A stretch of 64,000 bases of DNA from Micromonospora_J zhanjiangensis (GCF_042650605.1 NZ_JBHSBN010000012.1:118005-182004), one strand, 5' to 3'; shown: positions 51,486-60,881, counted from the first letter of the stretch. A program made the numbers and translations. The notes: a model not told the origin generated them from the letters alone.

Positions 51486-52544
51486 ATGGCGGAACAGGAA
51501 CTGGACCTGCCGGAATGGATCTCCAACAGCACGCTGCGCCGAGTCCAGCGATCGTTGGACGAGGATTTCCGCGTCGCGATCGACAACAACCGCGCGGACC
51601 GCTCGTCCGGTCGCCGCCGGCTGCCCGGCGGACTGAAGGTGCCGAACACCAGGCAGGCCACGAGGAAGGCCCGCGCCAACACCGCCGCGCTGGTCGACGG
51701 CCGCCTGCGGGAGGGCTGGTTGGGGTGGGCGCGCATCGCCGGCAACTGGTTCATGCGCCAGGCCCGCAGGAGGCGGAAACCTGATGAGATGGCGCTGTCC
51801 GACGGCCACGGGAGATTCCCGGCGATCGGCGCGGAGCAGGAACGGTGGATCGGTCTGCTCAGCCGGCAGCATTTGAGCCACGATGAGCAGCGTTCCGTCG
51901 GAAGCGCCGTGGCCGCGGCTTACCTCGTCTCCCGCAACCCGGAGCTGAACACGCTCTATCAGAAGAATCCACGGGAGATGCGGAACCTGGCGGAGATCTT
52001 CGGAGAGGCCGACCGGATCGCCAACGCGTACGAGCCTCGGGCCGGCTCTCGGCCCGACGCCGCGTCGGCGCGGTTCGCCGGCAGCGGTGAGGTCTGGCAG
52101 ACCACGTTCGAACCCCGACAGGTTTCGGTGGCACCCGGCCCCGGCATGGGGCGCGGGACCGTCGACCAGATGCACACGGCCTTTTATCCGCCGCCGCCGT
52201 ACCTGCCGTCAGCGAGTTATTCGCAGCCCTCCCCGCCACCGCCGTCCGGCAACGGGTCGGCACCTGACCCGGCGCGGCGGACGGCGGAGCCGACCCCGGA
52301 AGAACTGGAACGGATGCTTCCCAGACAGCGCGACGCGCTGGTGCCGCCGGAAAGCCCTGAGCAGGCTCGCCGTTCGTTCAGGCGGCGTATGGAGATCCTG
52401 TCGGCCGCTCAGATGACGCCGGCCGGTTGGGATGGAACCGTGCCGGCGCCGCGAGGAATGCCCTCGACGAATCCGTTCCGGTCGCCGCACCGACCGGCTC
52501 CCGGAGGGCCTGGCCAGGCCCCCGGCCGCGGCCCCAGCAGGTGA
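51486..52544 (+). CDS. Unknown 352-aa protein, disordered C-terminal half
   Basis: Starts at ATG 51486 after AGAGGG. The first 185 residues are charged and helical (EWISNSTLRRVQRSLDEDFR; LPGGLKVPNTRQATRKARAN; GWARIAGNWFMRQARRRRKP). The rest is rich in Pro, Ser and Gly (YPPPPYLPSASYSQPSPPPP) and likely disordered. No signal peptide or membrane helix. Third-position GC bias is weaker than in neighbours, which may point to transfer. No family recognised. Confidence 0.7.
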   Translation: MAEQELDLPEWISNSTLRRVQRSLDEDFRVAIDNNRADRSSGRRRLPGGLKVPNTRQATRKARANTAALVDGRLREGWLGWARIAGNWFMRQARRRRKPDEMALSDGHGRFPAIGAEQERWIGLLSRQHLSHDEQRSVGSAVAAAYLVSRNPELNTLYQKNPREMRNLAEIFGEADRIANAYEPRAGSRPDAASARFAGSGEVWQTTFEPRQVSVAPGPGMGRGTVDQMHTAFYPPPPYLPSASYSQPSPPPPSGNGSAPDPARRTAEPTPEELERMLPRQRDALVPPESPEQARRSFRRRMEILSAAQMTPAGWDGTVPAPRGMPSTNPFRSPHRPAPGGPGQAPGRGPSR

Positions 52545-52568
52545 CACCGGCACGGCCCGGCACCTCCG

Positions 52569-54026
52569 CTAACGCCGTTCGTAGAAGGTGATGCTCACGC
52601 CGCCGGGGGCGGAACCCGGGTCGGAACTCAACCAGGTGTTCGTGTTGAGGAAGGCGTACGGGCCGTCCGCGCGGGCCTCGAAGGTCGGCACCAGCCGGCC
52701 GATCGGACCGCAGTTGCGGACCAGGATCAACTCGTGGTCGGCGGTCGACAGGGTGTACCGGGCGTCCAGCGTCGCGGTGGAGCCGATGAGCTGGTAGTCG
52801 GCGCCGCCAGCGAGGACCGACCCGGTCACCCGGCCGCTGGTCGTACCGCCGGTGATGGGGATGATGTTGCGGGTGCCCCGCTTGCTGGCGCCCACGGCGA
52901 GACTGGCGCCGAGCGTCACGGATTCGCTGAACACGGCGGCGCCCCTGGTCCCGCTGCCGGTCGCGCAGTCCCAGGACTGGTTGGCCAGGCCCACGGGATC
53001 GGTGAGCCGGAGCCGTGGCTCGGCCGGCGAGACGCCGGAGACGTCGTAGACGGTGATCTGGAGCGTGTTCGTCGCGGTGTCGACCACCCGGGTCGCGGCG
53101 AACGTGCCGGTGTTCAGCCAGGCGTGCGGGCTCGACGTCGGCGCCTCGAAGTCGGGCACCACCCGGACGGTGGACTCGCCGCCGGGTGCGACACCGCAGC
53201 CGCGCAGGTAGATGAGGGTGCCGTCGGTCGCCCGCAGGACGTTGATCTCTTCCAGTTCGGTTGCGCCGTTGGTGAGGGTGAGTTCCAGGTCCAGCCCACC
53301 GGTGAGGACGGTGCCGCTGATCCGGTCCCCGGTGAACGTGCCGCCCCGCACGTCGAGGATGCGGCGCCGGCCGTACTGGGTGACACCGACGTCGTGGACG
53401 GTGCCGAGTTGGGCCGAGACGCGCAGCACGAGCCGACCACGCGCCGGGGGCACGATGCCCGCCGGTGCCCCGCACGTCCACGACGGGTCGGGGACGATCG
53501 TCGGCTCGCCGCCGGGCGTACTCGGGGTGGGCGACGGGGTGGGTGAGGTCGGCGTCGAGGGTGGGGCGCTCGGTGTTCCGTCGCCCGGTCCGGAGGGTGA
53601 ACCGGACGGCGTGCTGCCGCCGGTGCACGGCGTCCCGTTGAGCGCGAAGTCGGTCGGCACGGGGTTGGCGGTGTTCCACGACCCGTTGAATCCGAACGAC
53701 GCGCTTCCCCCGGTGGCGAGGGCGCCGTTCCAGGCGGCGTTGGCGACGGTGACCTGGGCCCCGGTCTGGCTGACCGACCCGTTCCAGAGCTGGGTGATCT
53801 GCTGTCCGGCGGTGAACGACCAGGTCAGCCGCCACCCGTTGACCGGGTCGCCGAGGTTGGTGACGCCGACGGTGGCCCCGAATCCGCCGGACCACTGGCT
53901 GGAGACCGTGTAGGTGACCCGGCAGCCGGAGGCGGCGTGGGCCGAGGTGGCGATGCCGACGCCGCCGATGAGGACGGCGACGACGGCTGCCGCCGCGAGC
54001 AGGGGACGATCGTGACCGAGCCTCAT
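52569..54026 (-). CDS. Secreted protein with CBM2 and two DUF3237-like domains
   Basis: A 485-residue protein from ATG 54026 with AGGAGA upstream. The signal peptide (LLAAAAVVAVLIGGVGIATS) is followed by a family 2 cellulose-binding module of about 100 residues (CRVTYTVSSQWSGGFGATVG, GWRLTWSF, ending with cysteine) and a Pro/Thr/Ser linker. Two homologous beta-barrel domains of about 150 residues follow (LVLRVSAQLGTVHDVGVTQY GRRRI; LGASLAVGASKRGTRNIIPI). Their shape and RGCGV/VRNCG ends match DUF3237. The function of DUF3237 is unknown; here it appears targeted to plant polysaccharide. Confidence 0.87.
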   Translation of the reverse strand: MRLGHDRPLLAAAAVVAVLIGGVGIATSAHAASGCRVTYTVSSQWSGGFGATVGVTNLGDPVNGWRLTWSFTAGQQITQLWNGSVSQTGAQVTVANAAWNGALATGGSASFGFNGSWNTANPVPTDFALNGTPCTGGSTPSGSPSGPGDGTPSAPPSTPTSPTPSPTPSTPGGEPTIVPDPSWTCGAPAGIVPPARGRLVLRVSAQLGTVHDVGVTQYGRRRILDVRGGTFTGDRISGTVLTGGLDLELTLTNGATELEEINVLRATDGTLIYLRGCGVAPGGESTVRVVPDFEAPTSSPHAWLNTGTFAATRVVDTATNTLQITVYDVSGVSPAEPRLRLTDPVGLANQSWDCATGSGTRGAAVFSESVTLGASLAVGASKRGTRNIIPITGGTTSGRVTGSVLAGGADYQLIGSTATLDARYTLSTADHELILVRNCGPIGRLVPTFEARADGPYAFLNTNTWLSSDPGSAPGGVSITFYERR

Positions 54027-54100
54027 CCGGGTCTCCTGTATCGGTGACCGCGCACCTCGGGTCGGAGGATGCGTTTCGGCCAGTGTCCCGACCGGACGAT

Positions 54101-54120
54101 TTTCTGTCAATCGACGACAC
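54101..54120. promoter_or_regulatory. Possible third copy of the TTTCTGTC operator
   Basis: TTTCTGTCAATCGACGACAC matches 15 of 20 positions of the palindrome at 16641-16660, mostly in its left half. It is followed by a -10-like TATAGT at about 54127-54132, so it lies in the promoter of the GH43-ricin gene. It may be coincidence. Confidence 0.3.
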
Positions 54121-54178
54121 TCGATGTATAGTGACGGTTCGAGCGGGCCGGTCGCCGGCCCGCGGAAGGGGGTGCCCG

Positions 54179-55624
54179 GTGCGGACGAGCAGGCGGCTGG
54201 GGGTGCTCGCGACGGCGCTCGTCGCGATCGGCGGGCTGGTCGGTGCGGCGGTCACCGGGACCGGTACGCCCGCCCGGGCGGCACCGGTCACCATCACCAA
54301 CGGCACCCAGTTCATCGACACCCGCGGCACCCCGGTGCACGCCCACGGCGGCGGGGTGCTCAAGGTCGGCGACTACTACTACTGGTTCGGCGAGAACCGC
54401 AACCCGAACAACACCTTCCGGGCGGTGTCCGTCTACCGCTCCACCGACCTGCGCACCTGGGAGTTCCGCAACGACGTGCTCACCCCGTCGTCCGCCGCCG
54501 AACTGCAGGGCGCCAACATCGAGCGACCGAAGGTCGTCTACAACGCCGGCACCGGACGCTTCGTCATGTGGATGCACAAGGAGAACGGCACGGACTACGG
54601 CGAGGCCCGCGCGGCCGTGGCCTCGTCGACGACCGTGGACGGCAGCTACACCTACCACGGCAGCTTCCGCCCGCTCGGCAACATGTCCCGCGACATCACC
54701 CTCTACAACGACAACGGCACCGGCTACATGATCTCGGCCGCCGACGAGAACAACGATCTGCTCATCTACCGGCTCACCGCGGACTATCTCAACGTGGCGA
54801 GCCTGGTCGGCAACTTCTGGAACGACGCCAAGCGGGAGGCTCCCGCGCTGTTCAAGCGGGGGAACACCTACTTCATGCTGACCTCGGCCGCGACCGGTTG
54901 GAACCCGAACCAGGCCCGGTACGCGACCGCGTCGAGCATCTCCGGCCCGTGGACCGGCTGGAGCAACGTGGGCGACTCCACCACCTTCCGCTCGCAGCCG
55001 GCGTTCGTGCTGCCGATCCAGGGCACCACCACGACGAACTTCCTCTACCTGGGCGACCGCTGGGCCGGCGCGTGGGGCGGTCCGGTCAACGACTCGCAGT
55101 ACGTCTGGCTGCCGATCACCTTCCCGTCGGCCACCAGCATGAGCCTGGCCTGGGCGCCGTCGATCACCGTCGACGCGGCCGCCGGCACGGTCACCGCGAA
55201 CACCCCGACGTACTACCGGATCACCAACCGCAACAGCGGCCGGGTCATCGACGTGGTGAACAACTCGACGGCCGACAACGCCGAGGTGAAGCAGTACGCC
55301 TGGAACGGCGGCGGCAACCAGCGGTGGGAGTTCCAGGACGCGGGCGGCGGGTACGTCCGGGTCGTCAGCCAGAACAGCGGCAAGTGCCTCGACGTCGCTT
55401 CCGGCTCGACCGCCGACGGCGCCAACATCATCCAGTACGCCTGCGGCACCGGCACCAACCAGCAGTGGCAGTGGGCGGCGACCGGCGACTGGTTCCAGCT
55501 CCGCGCCCGGCACAGCGGCAAGTGCCTCGACGTCGTCAACGCCGGCACCGGCGACGGCGCCGACATCCAGCAGTACACCTGCAACGGTGGCACCAACCAG
55601 CAGTGGTCCCGTACGGCGGTGTGA
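54179..55624 (+). CDS. Secreted GH43-like glycosidase with ricin-type (CBM13) module
   Basis: A 481-residue protein from GTG 54179 after GGAAGGGGG. A signal peptide (LGVLATALVAIGGLVGAAV) ends near ARAA. The five-bladed propeller starts VHAHGGGVLKVGDYYYWFGE and continues ERPKVVYNAGTGRFVMWMHK, SRDITLYND and EAPALFKRGNTYFML. This resembles the GH43 subgroup with exo-beta-1,3-galactanases. A C-terminal beta-trefoil has three QxW-type repeats (NQRWEF, NQQWQW, NQQWSR). Extracellular arabinogalactan side-chain degradation is likely. Confidence 0.87.
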   Translation: MRTSRRLGVLATALVAIGGLVGAAVTGTGTPARAAPVTITNGTQFIDTRGTPVHAHGGGVLKVGDYYYWFGENRNPNNTFRAVSVYRSTDLRTWEFRNDVLTPSSAAELQGANIERPKVVYNAGTGRFVMWMHKENGTDYGEARAAVASSTTVDGSYTYHGSFRPLGNMSRDITLYNDNGTGYMISAADENNDLLIYRLTADYLNVASLVGNFWNDAKREAPALFKRGNTYFMLTSAATGWNPNQARYATASSISGPWTGWSNVGDSTTFRSQPAFVLPIQGTTTTNFLYLGDRWAGAWGGPVNDSQYVWLPITFPSATSMSLAWAPSITVDAAAGTVTANTPTYYRITNRNSGRVIDVVNNSTADNAEVKQYAWNGGGNQRWEFQDAGGGYVRVVSQNSGKCLDVASGSTADGANIIQYACGTGTNQQWQWAATGDWFQLRARHSGKCLDVVNAGTGDGADIQQYTCNGGTNQQWSRTAV

Positions 55625-55717
55625 CCGATCGGGCGGTGGCGCCGATCCGCCGGACCGGCGCTACCGCTGACTGGGTGAACGGCTGTTGACCGAACCGTAC
55701 CCGGATCCGACCGGCCC

Positions 55718-55766
55718 GGACCGCGGCGCGCCCGACGGCTCAGCACCGCCGGGCACGCCGCGGTCC
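55718..55766. terminator. Bidirectional terminator
   Basis: Two 17-base arms (GGACCGCGGCGCGCCCG and complement, one wobble) with a 15-nt loop lie between the convergent GH43-ricin and malate synthase genes. Confidence 0.85.
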
Positions 55767-55771
55767 GGCGG

Positions 55772-57379
55772 TCAGCCGGCCGGCACGGCCCGCTCGGCGG
55801 GCGCCAGGTGCCGGGCGTACGCGGCGGTGGTGAAGAACGCCGGCAACCGCTCGCCGAACGCGGTGTCCTCGACGATCCGGGCCGCCCGCCACGCGCGGTC
55901 CCGGTCGTCGCCCACCCGGCCGGCGACCAGGGCCGTCAGCTCCTCGGCGAGGATGGACCGGACCAACTCCTCGGTGACACAGCCGCCGCCGGCCAGCGGG
56001 GTGCCGTGCTGCAGCCACTGCCAGACCTGGCAGCGGGCGATCTCGGCGGTGGCCGCGTCCTCCATCAGGTTCCACAGGGCCACCGCGCCGACCCCGCCGA
56101 GCCAGGCGTCGATGTAGCGCAGCGCGACCGCGATGTTGGACCGCAGCCCCGCGGCGGTGACCTGGCCCGGGGTCTTGTCGACGGCGAGCAGGTCGGCGGC
56201 CGCGACGTCGACGTCGTCGCGGAGCCGGTCGAGCTGGTTCGGGCGCTCGCCCAACACCGCGTCGAACTCCTCCCGGCAGGTGTCGACCAGACCCGGGTGG
56301 GCCACCCACGAGCCGTCGAACCCGTCGCCGGCCTCCCGTCGCTTGTCCGCCCGCACCTTGCCCAGGGCCACCTCGTTGACCTCGGGATCCCGGCTGGGGA
56401 TGACCGCGGCCATCCCGCCGATGGCGTGCGCGCCGCGCCGGTGGCAGGTCGCCACCAGAAGTTCGGTGTACGCCCGCATGAACGGCACCGTCATGGTGAC
56501 CTCGGACCGGTCCGGCAGGACGAAGTCCGGCCACTGCCCGAAATTCTTGATCATGCTGAAGATGTAGTCCCACCGCCCGGCGTTCAGCCCCGCCGAGTGC
56601 TCCCGCAGCTCGTACAGGATCTCCTCCATCTCGAAGGCGGCGGTGATCGTCTCGATCAGCGTGGTGGCCCGGATGGTGCCCTGGGGCAGGCCCAGGTAGC
56701 GCTGGGCGAAGACGAAGACGTCGTTCCACAGCCGCGCCTCGCGGTGGCCCTCCAGCTTCGGCAGGTAGAAGTAGGGACCGGCGCCGAGGTCGAGCTGCCG
56801 GCGGGCGCAGTGGAAGAGGTAGAGACCGAAGTCGACCAGGCTGGCGGAGACGGGCCGCCCGTCGATGGCGATCCCCTTCTCCACCAGGTGCCAGCCGCGC
56901 GGCCGGACGACGATCGTGGCCAGCTCCGCACCGAGGGCGTACCGCCTGCCGCGCGGGTCGGTGAAGTCGATCCGCCGGTCCAGCGCGTCGATCAGGTTCA
57001 GCTGGCCGGAGACGACGTTGTGCCAGGTCGGAGCGGTGGCGTCCTCGAAGTCGGCGAGCCACACCTTCGCCCCGGAGTTCAGCGCGTTGACCGTCATCTT
57101 GCGGTCGGTGGGCCCGGTGATCTCGACCCGCCGGTCGACCAGGCCGGGTGCCGGCGGGGCCACCCGCCAGGTGGGATCGGCGCGGATCGCGGCGGTCTCC
57201 GGCAGGAAGTCGGGCAGTTGGCCGGTGCTGTAGCGGTCCCGGCGCGCCCGCCGGGTGTCCAGCAGGGCCACCCGGCGGGCGGCGAACTCGCTGTCCAACG
57301 CGACCAGGAACTCCAACGCCTCGGCGGTGAGGACCTCTTCGAAGCGGTCCGCCGGCGGACCGATGATCTCGTACCTCAT
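55772..57379 (-). CDS. aceB: Malate synthase A
   Basis: A 535-residue enzyme of normal family length from ATG 57379; the frame is open much further up, but only as a shadow of aceA. Features: KMTVNALNSGAKVWLADFED, GPYFYLPKLEGHREARLWND and ALWNLMEDAATAEIAR. It condenses glyoxylate with acetyl-CoA to malate, the second glyoxylate-cycle step. The start overlaps the aceA stop by ATGA. Confidence 0.96.
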   Translation of the reverse strand: MRYEIIGPPADRFEEVLTAEALEFLVALDSEFAARRVALLDTRRARRDRYSTGQLPDFLPETAAIRADPTWRVAPPAPGLVDRRVEITGPTDRKMTVNALNSGAKVWLADFEDATAPTWHNVVSGQLNLIDALDRRIDFTDPRGRRYALGAELATIVVRPRGWHLVEKGIAIDGRPVSASLVDFGLYLFHCARRQLDLGAGPYFYLPKLEGHREARLWNDVFVFAQRYLGLPQGTIRATTLIETITAAFEMEEILYELREHSAGLNAGRWDYIFSMIKNFGQWPDFVLPDRSEVTMTVPFMRAYTELLVATCHRRGAHAIGGMAAVIPSRDPEVNEVALGKVRADKRREAGDGFDGSWVAHPGLVDTCREEFDAVLGERPNQLDRLRDDVDVAAADLLAVDKTPGQVTAAGLRSNIAVALRYIDAWLGGVGAVALWNLMEDAATAEIARCQVWQWLQHGTPLAGGGCVTEELVRSILAEELTALVAGRVGDDRDRAWRAARIVEDTAFGERLPAFFTTAAYARHLAPAERAVPAG

Positions 57380-58647
57380 GAGAACTGCTCCTGTTCCGTG
57401 GAACCGCGCAGTGCCGTCGTCTCGGCGGCCGGGTTGAGCACGGTGCTGATCAGGTCGAAGTAGCCGGTGCCCACCTCGCGCTGGTGCTTGACCGCGGTGT
57501 AGCCGGACGCCTCGGCGGCGAACTCCCGCTCCTGCAGCGCGACGTAGGCGGACATGCCCTCGGCGGCGTACCCCTGGGCCAGGTCGAACATCGAGTAGTT
57601 GAGGGCGTGGAAGCCGGCCAGGGTGATGAACTGGAACTTGTATCCCATGTGGCCCAGCTCCCGCTGGAACTTGGCGATGGTGGCGTCGTCCAGGTGCTTG
57701 CGCCAGTTGAACGACGGCGAGCAGTTGTAGGCGAGCAACTGGTCGGGGTACTGCTCCTTGATGGCCTCGGCGAACCGGCGGGCGACCTCCAGGTCCGGCT
57801 TGGAGGTCTCCATCCACAACAGGTCGGCGTGCGGCGCGTAGGCCAGGCCGCGGGCGACGCACGGCTCGATCCCGTCGCGTACCCGGTAGAAGCCCTCGGC
57901 GGTCCGCTCGCCGGTGACGAACGGCCGGTCCCGCTCGTCCACGTCGGTGGTGAGCAGCGTGGCGGCCTGCGCGTCGGTACGGGCGACCACCACCGTGGGC
58001 ACGCCGGCCACGTCGGCGGCCAGCCGGGCCGCCTCCAGCGTGCGGATGTGCTGACCGGTCGGTACGAGCACCTTCCCGCCGAGGTGGCCGCACTTCTTCT
58101 CGGCGGCGAGCTGGTCCTCCCAGTGCACGCCGGCCGCACCGGCCGCGATCATCGCGGTCATCAGCTCGTACGCGTTGAGCGGGCCGCCGAAGCCGGCCTC
58201 GGCGTCGGCGACGATCGGCGCCAGCCAGCGCGTCGGGTCGGTGTCGCCCTCGGCGGTGGTGATCTGCGCGGCGCGCAGCAGGGCGTTGTTGATCCGGCGG
58301 ACCACCGCGGGGACCGAGTTGGCGGGGTAGAGACTCTGGTCGGGGTAGGTGTGACCGGCGAGGTTGGCGTCCGCCGCCACCTGCCAGCCGGACAGGTAGA
58401 TGGCCTTCAGGCCGGCGCGGACCATCTGCACCGCCTGGTTGCCGGTGAGCGCGCCCAGCGCGTGGATGTAGTCCTCGCTGTTCAGCAGCTGCCACAGCCG
58501 CTGCGCGCCGTGCCGGGCCAGGGTGTGTTCCTCCTGGATCGCGCCGCGCAGGCGGATCACGTCCTCGGGACGGTAGCTGCGCTCCACGCCCCGCCAGCGG
58601 GGGTCGGTCGCCCAGTCGGTACGCAACTGTTCAACGGCGTTCTGCAT
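57376..58647 (-). CDS. aceA: Isocitrate lyase
   Basis: A 423-residue enzyme from ATG 58647 (AAGGGA upstream). The catalytic loop is KKCGHLGGK, with the substrate motif YNCSPSFNW and MAMETS-like LLWMETSKPDL. It cleaves isocitrate to succinate and glyoxylate. Operon with aceB, divergent from a RamB-type regulator, so growth on acetate or fatty acids is the likely inducing condition. Confidence 0.97.
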   Translation of the reverse strand: MQNAVEQLRTDWATDPRWRGVERSYRPEDVIRLRGAIQEEHTLARHGAQRLWQLLNSEDYIHALGALTGNQAVQMVRAGLKAIYLSGWQVAADANLAGHTYPDQSLYPANSVPAVVRRINNALLRAAQITTAEGDTDPTRWLAPIVADAEAGFGGPLNAYELMTAMIAAGAAGVHWEDQLAAEKKCGHLGGKVLVPTGQHIRTLEAARLAADVAGVPTVVVARTDAQAATLLTTDVDERDRPFVTGERTAEGFYRVRDGIEPCVARGLAYAPHADLLWMETSKPDLEVARRFAEAIKEQYPDQLLAYNCSPSFNWRKHLDDATIAKFQRELGHMGYKFQFITLAGFHALNYSMFDLAQGYAAEGMSAYVALQEREFAAEASGYTAVKHQREVGTGYFDLISTVLNPAAETTALRGSTEQEQFS

Positions 58648-58806
58648 GGTGTCGTCCCTTCTGCTGCGGTGACGCCGGCGGCGCGGGCCTGCCGCGGGGG
58701 CGGCGTCGACCCCGGCTCGAACCGGCGTGCCGCCAACGGTCACATGCCGTCGACGGTCCGGTCGAGGGACGGAAGAGGCCAACTTCTGGGAATTTCGGGC
58801 ACCGGT

Positions 58807-58844
58807 TTGCGAAGTTGCGAAGAGGTATATTCGCAGCCTGCGAA
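58807..58844. promoter_or_regulatory. RamB-type boxes between aceA and ramB
   Basis: Two TTGCGAA boxes (58807-58813, 58815-58821) are followed by the palindrome TTCGCAGCCTGCGAA (58830-58844), with a TATATT -10-like hexamer at 58826-58831. This resembles the TTGCAAA-type targets of RamB in corynebacteria. The sites fit autoregulation and control of aceA. Confidence 0.65.
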
Positions 58845-58884
58845 CGGCGCCGGGGAGCCGGACGACCAGCGGGAGGTGGCGGTG

Positions 58885-60270
58885 ATGAGCAAGACGTTCG
58901 CCGGCGCCCGGCTGCGCCGGATGCGCGAGGACCGGTCGCTCAGCCAGGCGCACCTGGCCCGCCTGCTGAACATCTCGCCCAGCTACCTCAACCAGATCGA
59001 GCACGACGCCCGGCCGCTGACCGTGCCGGTGCTCATGCGCATCACCGAGGTGTTCGGCGTCGACCCGACCGTCTTCGCGCCCCGCGACACCCCGCGACTG
59101 GTGGCCGGGTTGCGGGAGGCGCTCGCCGGCCGGGCCGGCGTCGCCGACCTCACCGAACTGGCCACCAGACTGCCCGAACTCGCCGAGGCGGTCCTCGACC
59201 TGCACCGCCGCTACCGGCAGGCCGACGAGCAACTCGCCGAACTGATCGGCGACCGGGAGGCGGTCGGTCGCAGCCCGCACGACCGGGTGACCGAGTTCTT
59301 CTACCGGCGGCAGAACTACGTACCGGACCTGGACGAGGCCGCCGAGCGACTGGCCGCCACCGTCGGGCTGCGCCGCGGCGAGGTCCGCACGGCGCTGCGG
59401 GACCGGCTGGCCGAGCGGCACGGCGTCCAGGTCCGGCACGACGACGCCGCGGCGCTGGGCGACGAACTGCACCGCTACCGTCCGCAGACCCGCACCCTGC
59501 ACCTGTCGGCGTCGCTGCGGGCCGGGCAGGAGGCGATGCGGATGGCGGCGCAGATCGCGCTGCTGGAGTACGCCGACGTGATCGACGAGATCGTCGAGGA
59601 GGAGCGGTTCGACGACATCCAGACCCAGATCCTCACCCGGGTGGGTCTGGCCAACTACTTCGCCGCCGCGCTGATCCTGCCCTACGAGCAGTTCCTGGTC
59701 GCGGCGGAACACCGCCGGTACGACATCGACCTGCTCACCCAGCACTTCGCGATCGGCTGGGAAACCGTCTGCCACCGGCTCAGCACCCTGCAGCGTCCAC
59801 GGGCGCGGGGGGTGCCGTTCTCCTTCGTCCGGGTCGACCGGGCCGGCAACATGTCCAAGCGCCAGTCCGCCACCGGCTTCCCGTTCTCCCACACCGGCGG
59901 CACGTGTCCGCTGTGGAACGTCTACGAGGCGTTCAGCGCGCCCGGCCGGGTCGTCGTCCAGGTGGCGGCGATGCCCGACGGGCAACGCTACCTCTGGATC
60001 GCCCGCACCATCACCCGCCACCACGGCGGCTACAACCAACCGGGCAAGGTCTACGCCATCGGGCTCGGCTGCGAGATCCGGCACGCCGACCGGCTGGTCT
60101 ACTCCGCCGGGATGGACCTGCACGCGGCCGACGCCGCCACCCCGATCGGTCCCGGTTGCAAGACCTGCGAGCGGATGACCTGCCCGCAGCGCGCCGCGGC
60201 CCCGATCAGCGGCCGGCTCGACCTGGACGAGAACCGGAGCACCTTCATCCCGTACCCGTTGAAGGAGTGA
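58885..60270 (+). CDS. ramB: RamB-like regulator of glyoxylate metabolism (XRE/IrrE-like)
   Basis: A 461-residue protein from ATG 58885 (GGGAGG upstream; GTG 58882 is an alternative). An XRE helix-turn-helix covers residues 5-60 (LSQAHLARLLNISPSYLNQI). A middle IrrE-peptidase-like domain and the C-terminal short-chain fatty acyl regulator domain follow, with the cysteine motif GCKTCERMTCPQRAA. This layout is that of RamB/Rv0465c, which controls aceA and aceB. Divergent from aceA. Confidence 0.9.
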   Translation: MSKTFAGARLRRMREDRSLSQAHLARLLNISPSYLNQIEHDARPLTVPVLMRITEVFGVDPTVFAPRDTPRLVAGLREALAGRAGVADLTELATRLPELAEAVLDLHRRYRQADEQLAELIGDREAVGRSPHDRVTEFFYRRQNYVPDLDEAAERLAATVGLRRGEVRTALRDRLAERHGVQVRHDDAAALGDELHRYRPQTRTLHLSASLRAGQEAMRMAAQIALLEYADVIDEIVEEERFDDIQTQILTRVGLANYFAAALILPYEQFLVAAEHRRYDIDLLTQHFAIGWETVCHRLSTLQRPRARGVPFSFVRVDRAGNMSKRQSATGFPFSHTGGTCPLWNVYEAFSAPGRVVVQVAAMPDGQRYLWIARTITRHHGGYNQPGKVYAIGLGCEIRHADRLVYSAGMDLHAADAATPIGPGCKTCERMTCPQRAAAPISGRLDLDENRSTFIPYPLKE

Positions 60271-60296
60271 CCGGCGGCGGCCCGCGCCCGCTGGAC

Positions 60297-60333
60297 GGGT
60301 GTGATCGCCGCCGGCCCGGCGGCGATCACACCC
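60297..60333. terminator. Terminator after ramB
   Basis: GGGTGTGATCGCCGCC pairs perfectly with its complement over 16 bp around a 5-nt loop, between ramB and the convergent secreted-protein gene. Confidence 0.9.
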
Positions 60334-60440
60334 CGCCCGCTCACCGGTCCGTCCGCGAGGTGGCCGGTCCCCACCGCCGGCTGACGCGGGCCCGGACAGG
60401 CGGGCCGTCGGGTCCGGGGCCGGACCCGTCCGGAACGTCC

Positions 60441-60881
60441 TCAGCAGGACGCCCGGATGTCGAGGACGACCGGGGCACTCTGCGTGACGGTGCCGTCGGT
60501 GACCCGGAGCCGGGGGACGTAGCGGCCGGGCGCGACGCCGTTGAGGCGGAACGCGGCCAGGATCTGCACGTAGTGGCCGTCCCCGGAACCGGGCAGGGCG
60601 GTCAGCGGGCTGTACACCTCGACGCCGGCGGGCATGCCGGCGTAGTCGGCCGTGATCGGCGCCGACCAGGTCCCGTCGAGGACGACGAAGTAGTACAGGG
60701 TGCGTGGGTCGTCGGGCGTGGCGCAGATCCGCTGTTCTAGCGGGACGAGCTTCCAGGTCGAGGAGGTGTCCGTGGCCGTCCTGGCGGGCGCCGCCGAGAC
60801 GGGCGTACCGCTGACCGGAGCGAGCATCGTCGCCGCGACGACGGCCGTGACGATCCGCAGGGCTGTACGGGAGAACTTCAC
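60441..60881 (-). CDS. Secreted protein of unknown function (DUF5980-like)
   Basis: A 146-residue protein with a signal peptide (ALRIVTAVVAATMLAPVSG, cleavage near VSAA). The mature beta-rich domain reads TWKLVPLEQRICATPDDPRT and VDVL-free strands to VLDIRASC; two cysteines could pair. The opening resembles DUF5980 proteins of actinomycetes, stated from memory. It is monocistronic. Confidence 0.72.
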   Translation of the reverse strand: MKFSRTALRIVTAVVAATMLAPVSGTPVSAAPARTATDTSSTWKLVPLEQRICATPDDPRTLYYFVVLDGTWSAPITADYAGMPAGVEVYSPLTALPGSGDGHYVQILAAFRLNGVAPGRYVPRLRVTDGTVTQSAPVVLDIRASC

